DNA from: Pleurodeles waltl
Taxonomy: Eukaryota > Chordata > Amphibia > Caudata > Salamandridae
Reading direction: 5' to 3'
Length of the DNA stretch: 64,000 nt
Assembly (NCBI RefSeq): GCF_031143425.1
Contig: NC_090438.1
Span: forward strand, 777,677,138-777,741,137
In this document: piece after piece, positions 23,278 to 33,152 of the stretch
Numbering within the stretch: the stretch's first letter is position 1
Layout: each line of letters starts with the position of its first letter
Notes under the pieces: model-generated
The model's database searches: none
What the model was told of the DNA's origin: nothing
What the model saw: the letters and a program-made list of their open reading frames with translations, nothing else
Program-made: the position numbers and the translations under genes

Positions 23278-25189
23278 TTATGAGGTGGATGGATGTTGGG
23301 TGAGTGATTGCCGGCGATTGTGTACTTTGGGAGGGGGCGTCACAGACGTGTAAATGGCAGTGAAGGTGGTGAGTGCAGGTGAGCGGCTTGTGGTGCTGGG
23401 TGTCCTGGTGCGAGTCCTAGTGCCTGTAGATGTGGTGCATGCAGGTGTGTGTGTAGATGAGACTGGGAGGGAGGAGGGAGAAGAGGAGGAGGGGGACACA
23501 GTGGAGACAGTGGATGTTGCTGTGTCTGTATGTGGGTGAGGCTTGCATGAGTGCCTGTGGTGTGTGTGGTGCCTGTGTTTGCTTAAGCTACTTGTGTGTG
23601 TTGACTTGTGTGCATGCTGGTCTGTAGGTGTGCTTGGGATGGGCTGGGGTACAGGAGATTGGGTCTGGGTGGAGGAAGTTGGAGGGGGGAGGCTAGACAC
23701 AGGGACAATGGCTGCCATCAGTGCTGAGGCCAGAGATTGCAGGGTTCGCTGAAGGACAGCCTGACCAGAATGAATGCCCTCCAGGAATGCATTACTGTGT
23801 TGCAACTCCATATCTACACCCTGGATGGCATTCACAATGGTAGACTGCCCAACAGTGAGTGACCTGAGGAGGTCAGTGGCCTCCTCACTGAGGGCAGCAG
23901 GGGTGACTGGGGCGAAGGTGATGCCCACCCTCCTGGGTGAGTGGGCACGGGGCGAACGCTGAGGGGCTGCTGGGAGGGCGGTGCTGGTAGGGGTGGTGGC
24001 GGCTGTACCTGTAGAAGTGGGACGCACAGGTGGTGCTGCCACCACAGGGGAGCTCCCATCGGCGGACGAGTCTGTGTCGCTGGTTGGTGATCCCGTGGCC
24101 GACGTGAAGCTCCCCTCGCCCTCCGTCCTACTGGTGCATTCAGAGTCTGTGGTGTGGCCCTCCATGGCCATGTGGGATGCAGGTCCCTCGTGCTCCGGTG
24201 CCACTGTACCTCCGCCTGATGATGCTGATGTACAAAAGGACAGGGAGAGCAGGAAAAGGGGGGGAGACAGAAGAAAGAGAGTTTTAGTGCATGGCATGCC
24301 GCTACCGTTGGTGGACAAGACAGACGCAGCAGCCCCCTGCATTACGCCGTGCTCCTGACCTCTGCACATGCAATTTCTGGGACATGGCCTACATGGCAAT
24401 GGTGGAAATCTGTGCACATGGATGCCACAGGGGCAACTATACCTCAACTTGGCACGCTGCTGAGGTGGGGTTGAGTGCCACATGGCCTACATTATGGAGG
24501 GGCCTTGCCTACCTAACTCGCCCTGGCCTAGGGACACCCACAGTCCACCTCCCCCACCCAGACCCCACCACTGCACGCAAAGTCCGCAGAATGAGGTTGT
24601 ACTCACCCCCTTGTGTCTGCTGTGATGTCCTCAAGCGCCCATCCAACTCCGGGTAGGCCACCGCCAGAATCCAGAACATCAGGGGGGTCATGGTGCGACG
24701 GGCACCCCTCCCACGTTGGGAGGCTATCCCCAGCTGAGCCTCCGCCGTCTTCTTGCTGCAGCGGCAAATGTCCTCCCATCTCTTACGGCAGTGGGTGCCC
24801 CGTCTCTGGTGGGCCCCCAGGGTCCGGACCTCCTTGGCGATGGCACGCCAAATGTCCCTCTTCTGGTGGGCGCTGACCTACATGACATGCACAAGCAAAG
24901 AGGAACAGTCATTACCAACTGCACCGTCAATGTGAGTGGCCCCCTCCCTACTCTGGCCATGTGGCCCATTCATTCCCATGCATAACTGATCTATGTACTC
25001 TGCCCCCTTCCCTCTTCCACCCAGCCCTCTCCACCCAGGCCTAGCCCACACAACGTGCTCCCTGTGTACTGTGACCTGTTGGTCTGGAGGACCGTAGAGT
25101 AGCGTGTACTGGGGGAGGACCCTATCCACTAGTTTCTCCAACTCCTGTGCAGTGAAGGCAGGGGCCCTTTCCCCAGACGCAGCAGCCAT
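23278..25189 (-). CDS. NAIF1-like Myb/SANT DNA-binding protein 1 (Myb1), three exons, 443 aa
   Basis: Exons 25189-25076, 24877-24607 and 24224-23278 join in frame with GT/AG borders: donor CAACAG|GTCACA, acceptor TGTAG|GTCAGC, donor GGG|GTGAGT, acceptor CATCAG|CATCAT. Exon 1 encodes exactly 38 residues with the first Myb helix (FTAQELEKLVDRVLPQYTLL). Exon 2 gives KRDIWRAIAKEVRTLG and the basic recognition helix THCRKRWEDI, then the conserved AEAQLGIASQRGRGARR. Exon 3 has a Ser/Thr/Pro linker and, at about residues 238-295, a helical part (LLRSLTVGQSTIVNAIQG) suited to self-association, then a His/Ser/Thr-rich tail. The likely role, from Harbinger biology, is binding the transposon ends and nuclear delivery of the transposase. 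The stop at 23278 is premature compared with copies A and C, which read on; the DNA-binding and helical parts are intact. Expression is not shown. Confidence 0.75.
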
Positions 25190-25652
25190 CGTCGCTTCCA
25201 GACCGAGGTCACAGCAGCACTAGCAGTGTAGGTCCTCTCCTGTCGAAGGTCAGGTATCTAGTGATTGAACAGATAGAAAATGGCATAAACGTCCGCGGCG
25301 GTGACGACCGCGGCGGTGCGCATCATCACCGCCGGCGCACATGTTCATTGGCTCCTGGGACCCATAGGGTCCAATTTTAACCAATGCAGCATTGTGCCGT
25401 GGTCTACAACCGCCTACCGCGATGGTGTGCAACGCCAGCGCAGTTACCCCACAATCCCATTGTCCCAGTTTAGAGGTCAGGCAGCCGCCATTTCAGGGGC
25501 CCACATGGCTTCATTTACTACTGCGTCACGCATAGCTAGGCCTATACTCAACACACATACAGGAAGGGGTTTTGTCTGGTGTAGTCTTGTGTGTAACTGT
25601 GGGTACATACCTGTAGGAATAGTGACTGGTTCTTCGCTGTTGTCCTTCTTAG
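25190..25652. promoter_or_regulatory. Divergent promoter region between Myb1 and transposase (copy B)
   Basis: The two genes are head to head about 460 bp apart. At 25291-25337 is a GC block (GTCCGCGGCGGTGACGACCG, then a second GCGGCGGTG and ATCACCGCCGGCGC) that repeats the GGCGGT core of the element ends. ATTGG/CCAAT boxes follow at about 25345-25385. The shared motif suggests that Myb proteins may bind and control their own promoter; this is inferred. Confidence 0.45.
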
Positions 25653-26695
25653 GCACCGTCAGCTGGGACATATGAGAAGATGGCGGAATCCTCCGGTGTA
25701 CCGACCGCTGGTGGACCTGTTGACAATGGAAGAAAGACATATCATCGTCACCTACCGGTTTGACCGTGCCACAATCCAGGAACTATGTAACCAGTTGGAG
25801 CCAGACGTGATGTCACCGATCCGCCATCCAAATGGAATCCCCCCTGACGTGCAGGTGCTGTCAGTGCTCCATTTCCTTGCAAGTGGCTCTTTTCAGAAAA
25901 CAGTGGCCATGGCATCAGGGATGTCCCAGCCTATGTTTTCCAACGTGTTGTCCAGAGTGTTGTCTGCCCTGCTGAAACACGTAAGGAGATACATCATTTT
26001 CCCTGAGGTGGAGGATTTGCCTACAGTGAAAGGTGACTTCTATGCCCTTGGACATATCTGGAACGTCATAGGTGCTATTGATGAGACCCATGTAGCTCTG
26101 GTCCCCCCGCAGGAGTGAACAGGTGTACAGGAACAGGAAGAATTATCATTCGATGAATGTCCAGATGGTCTGTTTGGCAGAACAGTACATCTCGCAGGTA
26201 AATGCAATGTTCCCTGGCTCTGTGCATGACGCCTACATCCTGCGGAATAGCAGCATCGCTGATATGATGGGTCAACTCCAGAGGCACCGTGTATGGCTAT
26301 TGGGGGACTCTGGTTACCCCAACCTTTCCTGGCTATTGACCCCAGTGAGGAATCCCAGGACCAGGGCAGAGGAACGGTACAATGATGCCCATGGGCGGAC
26401 TAGGAGGGTTATCGAACGCACCTTCGGCCTTCTTAAGGCCAGGTTCAGGTGCCTCCATATGACAGGTGGATCCCTATTCTACTCACCGAAGAAGGTGTGC
26501 GACATCATCATCGCCTGCTCCATGCTCCATAATTTAGCATTGCGACGCCAGGTGCCTTTTCTGCAGGAGGATGATCCAGATGACGGTGTTGTGGCAGCTG
26601 TGGAGCCTGTAGAGCGAGTGGACACTGATAAGGATGAAGCTGAGGATGAAGAAAACGACAACAGGGAGCCAGTCATACAGCAATATTTCCAGTGA
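25653..26695 (+). pseudogene. HARBI1-like: HARBI1-type DDE transposase, copy B (one frameshift from open)
   Basis: Two frames overlap: 25672-26118 (148 codons) and 26123-26695 (190 codons). Together they cover the whole family: helix-turn-helix part (VQVLSVLHFLASGSFQ), IGAIDETH with the first Asp, NVQMVCLAEQYIS, LLGDSGYP with the second Asp and RRVIERTFGLLKARFRCL with the Glu, then NLALRRQVPFLQ and an acidic tail ending QQYFQ. The family usually has DGTH where this copy has DETH. The frames differ by one base at a run of six C (26103-26108); five would restore frame. Unlike copies A and C it has no intron at the GDSGYP motif. Translation probably starts at ATG 25672, just after an AG acceptor at 25651-25652. 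This enzyme cuts and joins the element ends, usually with a Myb partner. Confidence 0.85.
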
Positions 26696-27176
26696 CACAC
26701 AGGTGAGAACATTTTCTGGTTTAACATTACATTAACTTTCACACGTCTACCTCTATCCTGTACCTACATTTCACTCACTATTTGTTAATTGAGTTGTATC
26801 CTTCCATTTCAGTTTCACAGGTGTGGTGACCTACGTGTCAACTGCTTGCATCCTTGAAGGGCTTGTGATGTGTGACATTGGTATGTTAGCCTTACAATGG
26901 GTAACCCATTATGACACTGTAGTTGATAATACAAAGTTCCAAATCATAGACTGACTCCAGATTTTTTTGGCTTTCAAGGGTGTTTATATAAGTGCTAAAA
27001 AAATCAAGGAAGGTTGTAAAATGGGGATGGGTGATGGTGGAGGAATGTCCATGGCAGAGTCCAGTCTATTAGTCTCACAGGTGCACTGCCCATCTGGGCA
27101 TTGGAAGTGGAGCTGGGGCAGTTCCAATCTGGACAGGGTGACAAAGTGGGACAGTGGGGGGACAATCAGGGTGGTC

Positions 27177-28705
27177 TTATTTCCTGGCGGTGGTCTTGCC
27201 ATCTTGCTCTGTCCTGTTCCTGGATTTCAGGGCCCGCTTGCGTGGTGGTTGTCTGTCTGCAGGGGATGGGGTGCTGGTGTGTTGGTCCTGTGGCGGGGCG
27301 TCCTGTCCACTAGCCCCGGCGGAGGTGGTGGGCAGTTCGTCGTCCTGGCTAGTGTCAGAGGCCCCTTGGAGTGCCACAGTGTCCCTCAAGGTCTTTTGAA
27401 TGTCTGTCAGCACCCCTACGATGGTGTCCAGGGCAGAGCTGATGGTCCTGAGCTCCTCCCTGAACCCCAAATACAGTTCGTCCTGCAGACGCAGGGTCTC
27501 CTGCAACTTGTCCAGGACCGTGGCCATTGTCTCCTGGGAGTGGTGGTGGGCTCCCATGATGAAGGAGAGGGCCTCGTGGAGAGTTGGTTCCCTTGGCCTG
27601 TCCTCCCTCTGTCGCACAGCATCCCTCCCAGTTCCCCTGTGTTCGTGTGCCTCCGTCCCCTGGACCGTGTGCCCACTACCACTGCCCTCAGGTCCCTGTT
27701 GTTGTTGGGGGTGGTGGGTTACCCTGGGTGCCCTGTAGTGGTGGACACACCGCTGATTGACCTGTCCTGGGTAGGGAGGTTTGGGCCCGCTGGGTGGGTG
27801 CTGTGCTGGTGTTACCAGAGGGTGGCAGCTCGGTGTTGGGCTGTGGCTGGGCAAGGGGAACCGACTGTCCTGAGGCCCACGATGGTCCGGGCTGGTCATC
27901 AGGATCCAGTAGGGCAGAGCTGCTGTCGTCACTGTGGGCCTCTTCTGGGGGTGGAATGGTGTTGTCTGGACCCTCTGGTGTGGTGACGTTCATTCGGGTT
28001 CCTGCAGGGGTATAAGAACATGATTATTGCATGTGTGTGTGTAATGGTGTGCAATGGGTGGGTGTTTGTGTACCCCAGTGCAGGCATTCCTGTGTGGGGG
28101 CTTGTGTGGTGATGGTTGGGGGGGTGTTCTGGGTATGTGCAGTGGGCATGCTTTAGTGAGGGGTGCCCATGCTTAGTTTTGTCATGCAAGGCTTGGTGTT
28201 GGGATGGGTGGTTGGTGTCATGGGTAGATTAGTGAGTATTTGGGGTGATAGGGGAGGGTGTGAGGGTGGGGGTGTGTGATAGCATGCAGGTAGGGTGGGG
28301 GATGTGATAGTTAAGATTTGACTTACCAGTGTCCCATCCTCCACCGACTCCTCCGAGGCCCTCAGGATGCAAGATGGTCAGGACTTGCTCCTCCCATGTT
28401 GTTAGTTGTGGGGGAGGAGGTGGGGGTCCGCCGCCAGTCCGCTGCACTGCGATGTTGTGCCTGGAGACCGTGGAACGCACCTTCCCCCATAGGTCGTTCC
28501 ACCTCTTCCTGATGTCCTCCCTATTTCTTGGGTGCTGTCCCACGGCGTTGACCCTGTCGACTATTCTGCGCCATAGCTCTATCTTCCTGGCTATTGATGT
28601 GTGCTGTACCTGTGAGCCAAATAGCTGTGGCTTTACCCGTACGATTTCCTCCACCATGACCCTGAGCTCCTCCTCGGAAAAGCGGGGGTGTCTTTGGCGT
28701 GCCAT
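27177..28705 (-). pseudogene. NAIF1-like Myb/SANT protein 2 (Myb2), copy B, one frameshift
   Basis: Exon 1 (28705-28327) starts MARQRHPRFSEEELRVMVEE and carries the Myb/SANT domain (IELWRRIVDRVNAV, DIRKRWNDLWGKVR), a GGGPPPPPPQ hinge and TTWEEQVLTILHPEGL, which matches the place of a conserved segment in NAIF1. The donor is CTG|GTAAGT. Exon 2 (28001-27177) follows CCCTGCAG and joins in frame. It encodes an acidic, Pro-rich linker, then a long helical part (FREELRTISSALDTIVGVLT) and a basic end (RKRALKSRNR) that could be a nuclear signal. One base appears added near 27700-27725, so the frame changes there; otherwise the gene is open. It runs convergently with the transposase, about 480 bp apart. 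A start further upstream at 28837 exists but adds only a His/Thr-rich stretch from the GT-rich spacer. Confidence 0.78.
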
Positions 28706-29306
28706 GGGGTGGTGTGTGTGATGTGTGGGGTGGTGTATGTGGTGATGAGTGTGGTGAGTGTAGTGGTATGTGGTGTTTTGTGCGTGGATGTAGCGTGGGT
28801 GATGGTGTGGTGTGCCTCTGTGTGATGGGGTTGTCAATGGCTGTGCTGTCTCTCTGGCCTTCTCTCAAAAATTCTGGTTGTAGGGGTTTGTGTGTGATGT
28901 GGGTGTGTTTTTTATATTGTGTTGGGTGTGTGGGAGTGGTGTTTGTATGTGTATCAGGTGTGTGTATTTCGATTTGTCCAATGTGGCGGTGTTTTGTAGA
29001 TGTGTGTGTATTTTGAGCGCAGCGGTGTGTACTGCCAATTGAATACCGCGGTTGAAAGACCGCCGCGTGGATTCGTGGGTCGTAATAGCATGGGCGTGTT
29101 TCTGTTGGTGTGGAGGTGGAGGATGTGTTTCCGCAAGTTTATCGCTGACCTTTGGTGTGGCGGTATTGTGTGGGTGTCTGAATTTCGGCGGATTCCGTGA
29201 TGTGTGTAATAATAGCTGTGGCAGTCTACCGCGGCCGCGGCAGTGTATTGGCGGTCTTCTGCACGGCGGTAAACACCTTATACCGCCAATGTTGTAATGA
29301 TCCCCC
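28706..29306. promoter_or_regulatory. GT-rich spacer and right subterminal cluster of copy B
   Basis: From 28706 to about 29000 the + strand is GT-rich. From about 29015 to 29306 GGCGG/CCGCC cores cluster again (for example ACCGCGG, GTGGCGGTATTG, CGGCGGTAAAC and TTATACCGCC) and end in the terminal inverted repeat. The Myb2 promoter is probably here. Copy A has a similar arrangement. Confidence 0.45.
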
Positions 29307-29868
29307 ATGGACTGTTAAGCAATGTCACCTGGTTCATGATTGCAGGATTTGAACCACCGATGTAGGTGCTTAAAATGTAACATGTCCAGTGTGATGGTCT
29401 ATCCGGAATGATGCGCTATCACCATGAGTCCTTTGCACAACACTACCCTTAGAGAATAGACAACAATTGGTGTGTCTGTTTTTTCATTCGTTTCTGTTTG
29501 ACCAAAACCAAGTCATCTTTATCGAAGACTGTTTCCAAAGCTCGTCGACGCCAGTTGGCATATGTTTTCATTTTGCACTAGAAAGGTGTCAGTGACACAA
29601 ACCTTATCAGCATTCAAAGGTTAGTCCACTTTCATGGTTGGCATTTTGGTTCTGATGGCTCTCCCAAATATCAAAGTAGCAGGACTCTCAGCAGTTGTGG
29701 AGTAAGTAGTTGAACAATAGGTGCGTAGGGCTTTCCATAGGGCCTGTTTTAACTGTATTCCCTCCATCGATGCTCGTCGAATCACCCTTTTGATAGTACT
29801 CATGGTTCACTCAATGGCACCATTGGCTTGTGGCCACAGAGGTGTGCTCTTTTGATGCTTGACATTTA

Positions 29869-30048
29869 GGGGGTTATTACAACTTTGGAGGAGGTGTTAA
29901 TCCGTCCCAAAAGTGACGGTAAAGTGACGGATATACCACCAGCTGTATTACGAGTCCATTATATCCTATGGAACTCGTAATACGGCTGGTGGTATATCTG
30001 TCACATTTGGGACGGATTAACACCTCCTCCAAAATTGTAATAACCCCC
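29869..30048. mobile_element. Foldback MITE, 180 bp
   Basis: Almost the whole element is one inverted repeat: GGGGGTTATTACAACTTTGG at the left and its near-complement at the right, continuing through GTGTTAATCCGTCCCAAA and a central GAACTCGTAATACGGC palindrome. TTA flanks it at 29866-29868 and 30049-30051. A sister copy lies at 31677. Confidence 0.85.
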
Positions 30049-30051
30049 TTA

Positions 30052-30215
30052 GTGCCTGATTACGACCTTGGCAGAAAATGTTACTCTGCCACAAACATGA
30101 CGGATATCCTGTCTGCCGAGATGATCCCATTATATCCTATAGAGTTTGTAATACAGCAGATGGAATATCTGTCACTTTTATGATGGAGTATTCAGCCAAG
30201 ATTGTAATCAGGCCT
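30052..30215. mobile_element. Foldback MITE, 164 bp, adjoining the previous one
   Basis: Ends GCCTGATTACGACCTTGGC and, reversed, GCCTGATTACAATCTTGGC. TTA at 30049-30051 and 30216-30218 flanks it. The left TTA is the same one that flanks the neighbouring MITE. The inner ATGACGGATAT/ATATCTGTCA phrases link it to that family. Confidence 0.7.
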
Positions 30216-30230
30216 TTAATCTGATTAGAG

Positions 30231-31142
30231 CAGGAGTCTCCAACCTTTTCTGTAGTGAGAGCTACTTTTGATCAGTGAGAATCATTGTGATCTGCTGAAG
30301 GCTAAACAACTTGTGCATTGTTACCAGACACCCCCATGCCCAGCTTCATTCACTAAATGCCTAGTTTTTAAAGAGTCAGATACTATAGTTTGAACAAAAT
30401 ACTTATGACAGGGCTGCTGTGTGTGTCAGTGAGAGTGTTGTTACCCATGTATGCATTAAGTGGAATATATTTGTATTGGTGACTGAGCACCTGTGTAAAA
30501 TGGACTTTCAGCACAGGACACACCTTTCACCATATGTGGCACTATTACATGTATAACACAAACATATACTCCTTTTTTTAAATGGGGGAAATTTAAAGTG
30601 CAGAAAAATGTTCTGCAAAAATGTTCATAATATGGATAATTTTCAGCACATTAAACTAATAGCTGTTTTTCTCAGTTATACTTGTTATACAGTGTATACT
30701 GGTCACTAGGAGAAAGATAACTGTAGTTTGTAAATGAGACACTTTGAAATGGGAAAAAATTAACATGAGTTTAAGTTAAACATTAAGCTAACTTTTCTTT
30801 TTAAAATGTTCTCCCATTTACAAGAATTCAGAAACATAATTTTGTTTACACCTTCATTATTGAGATGACAAGGACTTTTATTTAACAGTTAAATACCTCA
30901 GTACTTCAGTTGTCCACCTCTGTTGCCCAGAGTAGGTCATAAATCTGACTGAGCACTGCTCATTACCAGGCCCTGCTATCTGCAACCTGATGATAATACA
31001 GAAAAATTAACACAGCCTTCCCTTCACTTTTAAAGGAAAATAGGACCCTGTGCTTATTTAAAAATGAAGTCTGGGCTGTGAGCTACTTTGAAGGTGTTTG
31101 GGAGCTACAGGCAGCTCGTGATTGACTGGTTGGAGATACCTG
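30231..31142. mobile_element. Non-autonomous hAT element, 912 bp
   Basis: The left end CAGGAGTCTCCAACC and reversed right end CAGGTATCTCCAACC are typical hAT (Charlie/MER-type) termini; the next bases (GAGAGCTAC against GAGCTGCC) are also related. An 8-bp duplication GATTAGAG (30223-30230) and GATTAGAA (31143-31150) flanks it. No transposase frame is inside. It sits in the gypsy integrase region. Confidence 0.8.
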
Positions 31143-31676
31143 GATTAGAAACTCCTTGAGTTCTTTGCTAATAATTGGCAGACCATTGTCAGATTCTAGA
31201 ATGGTCAGGCTGCAAAGATGTCATACAGCCGCTTGATGACCGTGCCATGAGTTGTTGATCATAGCTCCTCTACTAAAGGCAAACTTGAATACTCATTAAT
31301 GACCACCATGAGATGATGTCCATTTCCGAGGGGCTCAAAGAAATCAACTGTAACTCGTTCCCAGACCTGTGCGGGAAGGTCAGACATTCTCAGTAGATGC
31401 TGTGTCACTTTGGGGGAAAGGCAGTTGCAAAGATGCCACTCCTAATTCTTTCTCAACTCGCTTGCCTAAGTGGAGCAACTACACTCAATCTTTTTAGGAC
31501 CTTTGGGTGGCCACAATGCCGCAGTCCCTTCATGGGCCAGTTCAATGACTTGTTATCAGATGCTCTCAGGTTTGACATTTCTGGTGCCTCTCAATACAAC
31601 ACCGTCCTTGGTTGCAAACATTTCATCTTGTATATTTTTCAATTTTTGAAACTCAACATTGTTAGCAAAAGGTCAA

Positions 31677-31866
31677 GGGGGTTATTCTAACTTTGGAGGA
31701 GTGTTAATCCGTCCCAAAAGTGACGGTAAAGTGACGGATATACCACCAGCCGTATTACGAGTTCCATAGGATATAATGGACTCGTAATACGGCTGGTGGT
31801 AAATCCGTCACTTTTCCGTCACTTTTGGGACGGATTAACACCTCCTCCAAAGTTAGAATAACCCCC
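31677..31866. mobile_element. Foldback MITE, 190 bp (sister of 29869-30048)
   Basis: Same sequence as the element at 29869, with a somewhat longer right arm (an extra TTTTCCGTCAC). Flanked by CAA at 31674-31676 and 31867-31869. Inserted in the gypsy pol remnant. Confidence 0.85.
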
Positions 31867-32494
31867 CAAGTGTCCCTGTTCCACGATTGAGTTGAAATTA
31901 TGTCTTTGAGGATAAGTATGTTTTATCAATATCAGTAGTGGCAATAATCTGTTCAATGGATAGGGCTGCTGGCGTACTGGACCTCACAATGAAGTTAATG
32001 TACTCCTCAGCCATTTTTGATATTACACTGTGAAGATGTAATAGTACTCATGAAAAGTAATCAGAAGAATTCTGATCTTTACCTAGTTTGTGCATGATTG
32101 CATAGTCATACTCTTGCAGATGCAACACCCACCTCTCAATGCGAGGGGGCATCTTGGCTTTCGGATTTCCACAAATAAGTGAGCAGTGCTTGGTGGTCAG
32201 TAATGATGGTGAAATATTTCCCATAGAGAAACACATGAAAATGATTGACGGCCCACACTACAGCCAGACTCTCCTTCTCTGCCTGAGAATAGACATGGTA
32301 CTTGTCAGACAGGCTTCAACTGGCCTATGCCACAATGTGAAAAAGCAATTGGTGGCTGGAAATACAGTACACACACCCATGGTATCCAAACTTTAACTTA
32401 GCAGAAGTGGGCCAGCTCAAGATCATTCTGGGTGCTTGAAATGCACGAAAGCCACCACTTTTTCTTTAGTTGAAAAAGTATGCCAAATGATATA

Positions 32495-33152
32495 CGATTT
32501 CTAGCACTCCAATAGTAAATCACTGTTAAGTACTGTATTAGATCTTCCATCAAGTAACTCTTTATACTTATGAAACTTGGCACACTGGGCCACAAAGATC
32601 CCCCAAAAAGGTTTCACAGTCTTCAGTTTCATAACAGGAAAACCATAAAACAGCATCCAAAGCCACAGGTTTCGCAATCTTTAATTTCAAAACAGAAAAA
32701 CAGCATCCTAAGCCAACGTGTGTTTCATCTGCGTAGATAATATAGCAGCAGACTTCACCAAGGCTTTAATGTCAACATACATATATTAAAACAAAATCTA
32801 AAGTATACAAGATATTCATACCTTCACCAAAAGAACCACCTCTTGTGAAAAGCAAGGCCATAAACCACACTCCATTATCTAATAATCATGTCTAAATAGC
32901 CAATTGGCAAACTCCATATGTCACACAGTGAGAAAAGGAAAGGCTCAGAGTGATAAAGCCAGTGTATAGACAGAAGAAATGAAAAGAGAGAAAAGAAAAG
33001 TAAGTGAATCAGCAAAGTAACACCAGAAGATGGAACTAGATACCGAATTCTTACCATGCACTAGAATGTCAATCACCTTGCCTATTCAAGGAAATAGTAA
33101 ATGAATCGTCATCCCCTAGAAAAGATAAATATCACTAAAGCACCAAATTAAA
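32495..33152 (-). repeat. Left arm of a 0.6-kb inverted repeat (Penelope-like terminal repeat)
   Basis: The reverse complement of this segment matches 41376-41985 over most of its length. Shared landmarks are AGCACTCCAATAGTAAATCA, the TTTATAC..CTT tail, the pyrimidine tract (here AAGAGAGAAAAGAAAAG), AATGTCAATCACCTTGCCTA and TATCACTAAAGCACCAAATT. Repeats in inverted order with a hammerhead-like motif are typical of Penelope-like elements. No Penelope reverse transcriptase is visible. Confidence 0.6.
32709..32768 (-). ncRNA. Hammerhead-ribozyme-like motif, left arm
   Basis: On the - strand: AAGCC, a damaged TTGGTGA core, stem AGTCTGC paired with GCAGA, then GAAAC, a short ACACG and GGCTT, which pairs with AAGCC as stem I. 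The order matches type I hammerheads of Penelope-like elements. The conserved CTGATGA is mutated here, so cleavage is unlikely. Confidence 0.5.

Larger units (their letters stand above)
20024..29306 (+). mobile_element. PIF/Harbinger transposon copy B (best preserved)
   Basis: The ends are GGGGGTCATTACAAC at 20024 and, reversed, GGGGGATCATTACAAC at 29306, followed by TGGCGG in both. ATG at 20021-20023 and 29307-29309 is the 3-bp target duplication. The 9.3-kb element contains three tandem arrays, Myb1 (- strand, three exons), a divergent promoter region, the transposase (+), Myb2 (- strand, two exons) and a GT-rich spacer. Both ends are crowded with GGCGG/CCGCC cores. Only a single frameshift each separates the transposase and Myb2 from open frames. 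Confidence 0.92.
29430..32490 (-). pseudogene. Ty3/gypsy pol fragment (RNase H and integrase), split by insertions
   Basis: Read on the - strand, pieces of a gypsy pol gene appear in order. Near 32236-32048 there is an RNase H end (PRIERWVLHLQEYDY, LGKDQNSSDYFS). Near 31660-31400 is a degraded linker with IELAHEG. Near 31390-31180 is the integrase core with VWERVTVDFFEPLGNG (Asp) and LESDNGLPIISKELKEF (second Asp). Near 29803-29621 is the integrase C-terminal part (VIRRASMEGIQLKQALWKAL, ESPATLIFGRAIRTK). Many stops and frameshifts make it inactive. Insertions at 29869-30048, 30052-30215, 30231-31142 and 31677-31866 interrupt it. No LTRs were recognised, and the upstream part is replaced by the Penelope-like arm at 32495. 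Confidence 0.75.

Noticed and set aside
24878..25189. 103-codon single-exon reading of the first Myb1 exon
   Set aside because: The frame after codon 38 runs into an intron: a donor GT follows exactly where all three copies share exon length or sequence, and the next exon completes the Myb domain.
26967..27986. 339-codon + strand frame in Harbinger B
   Set aside because: It is antisense to Myb2 exon 2, whose spliced - strand reading has conserved domains in all three copies.
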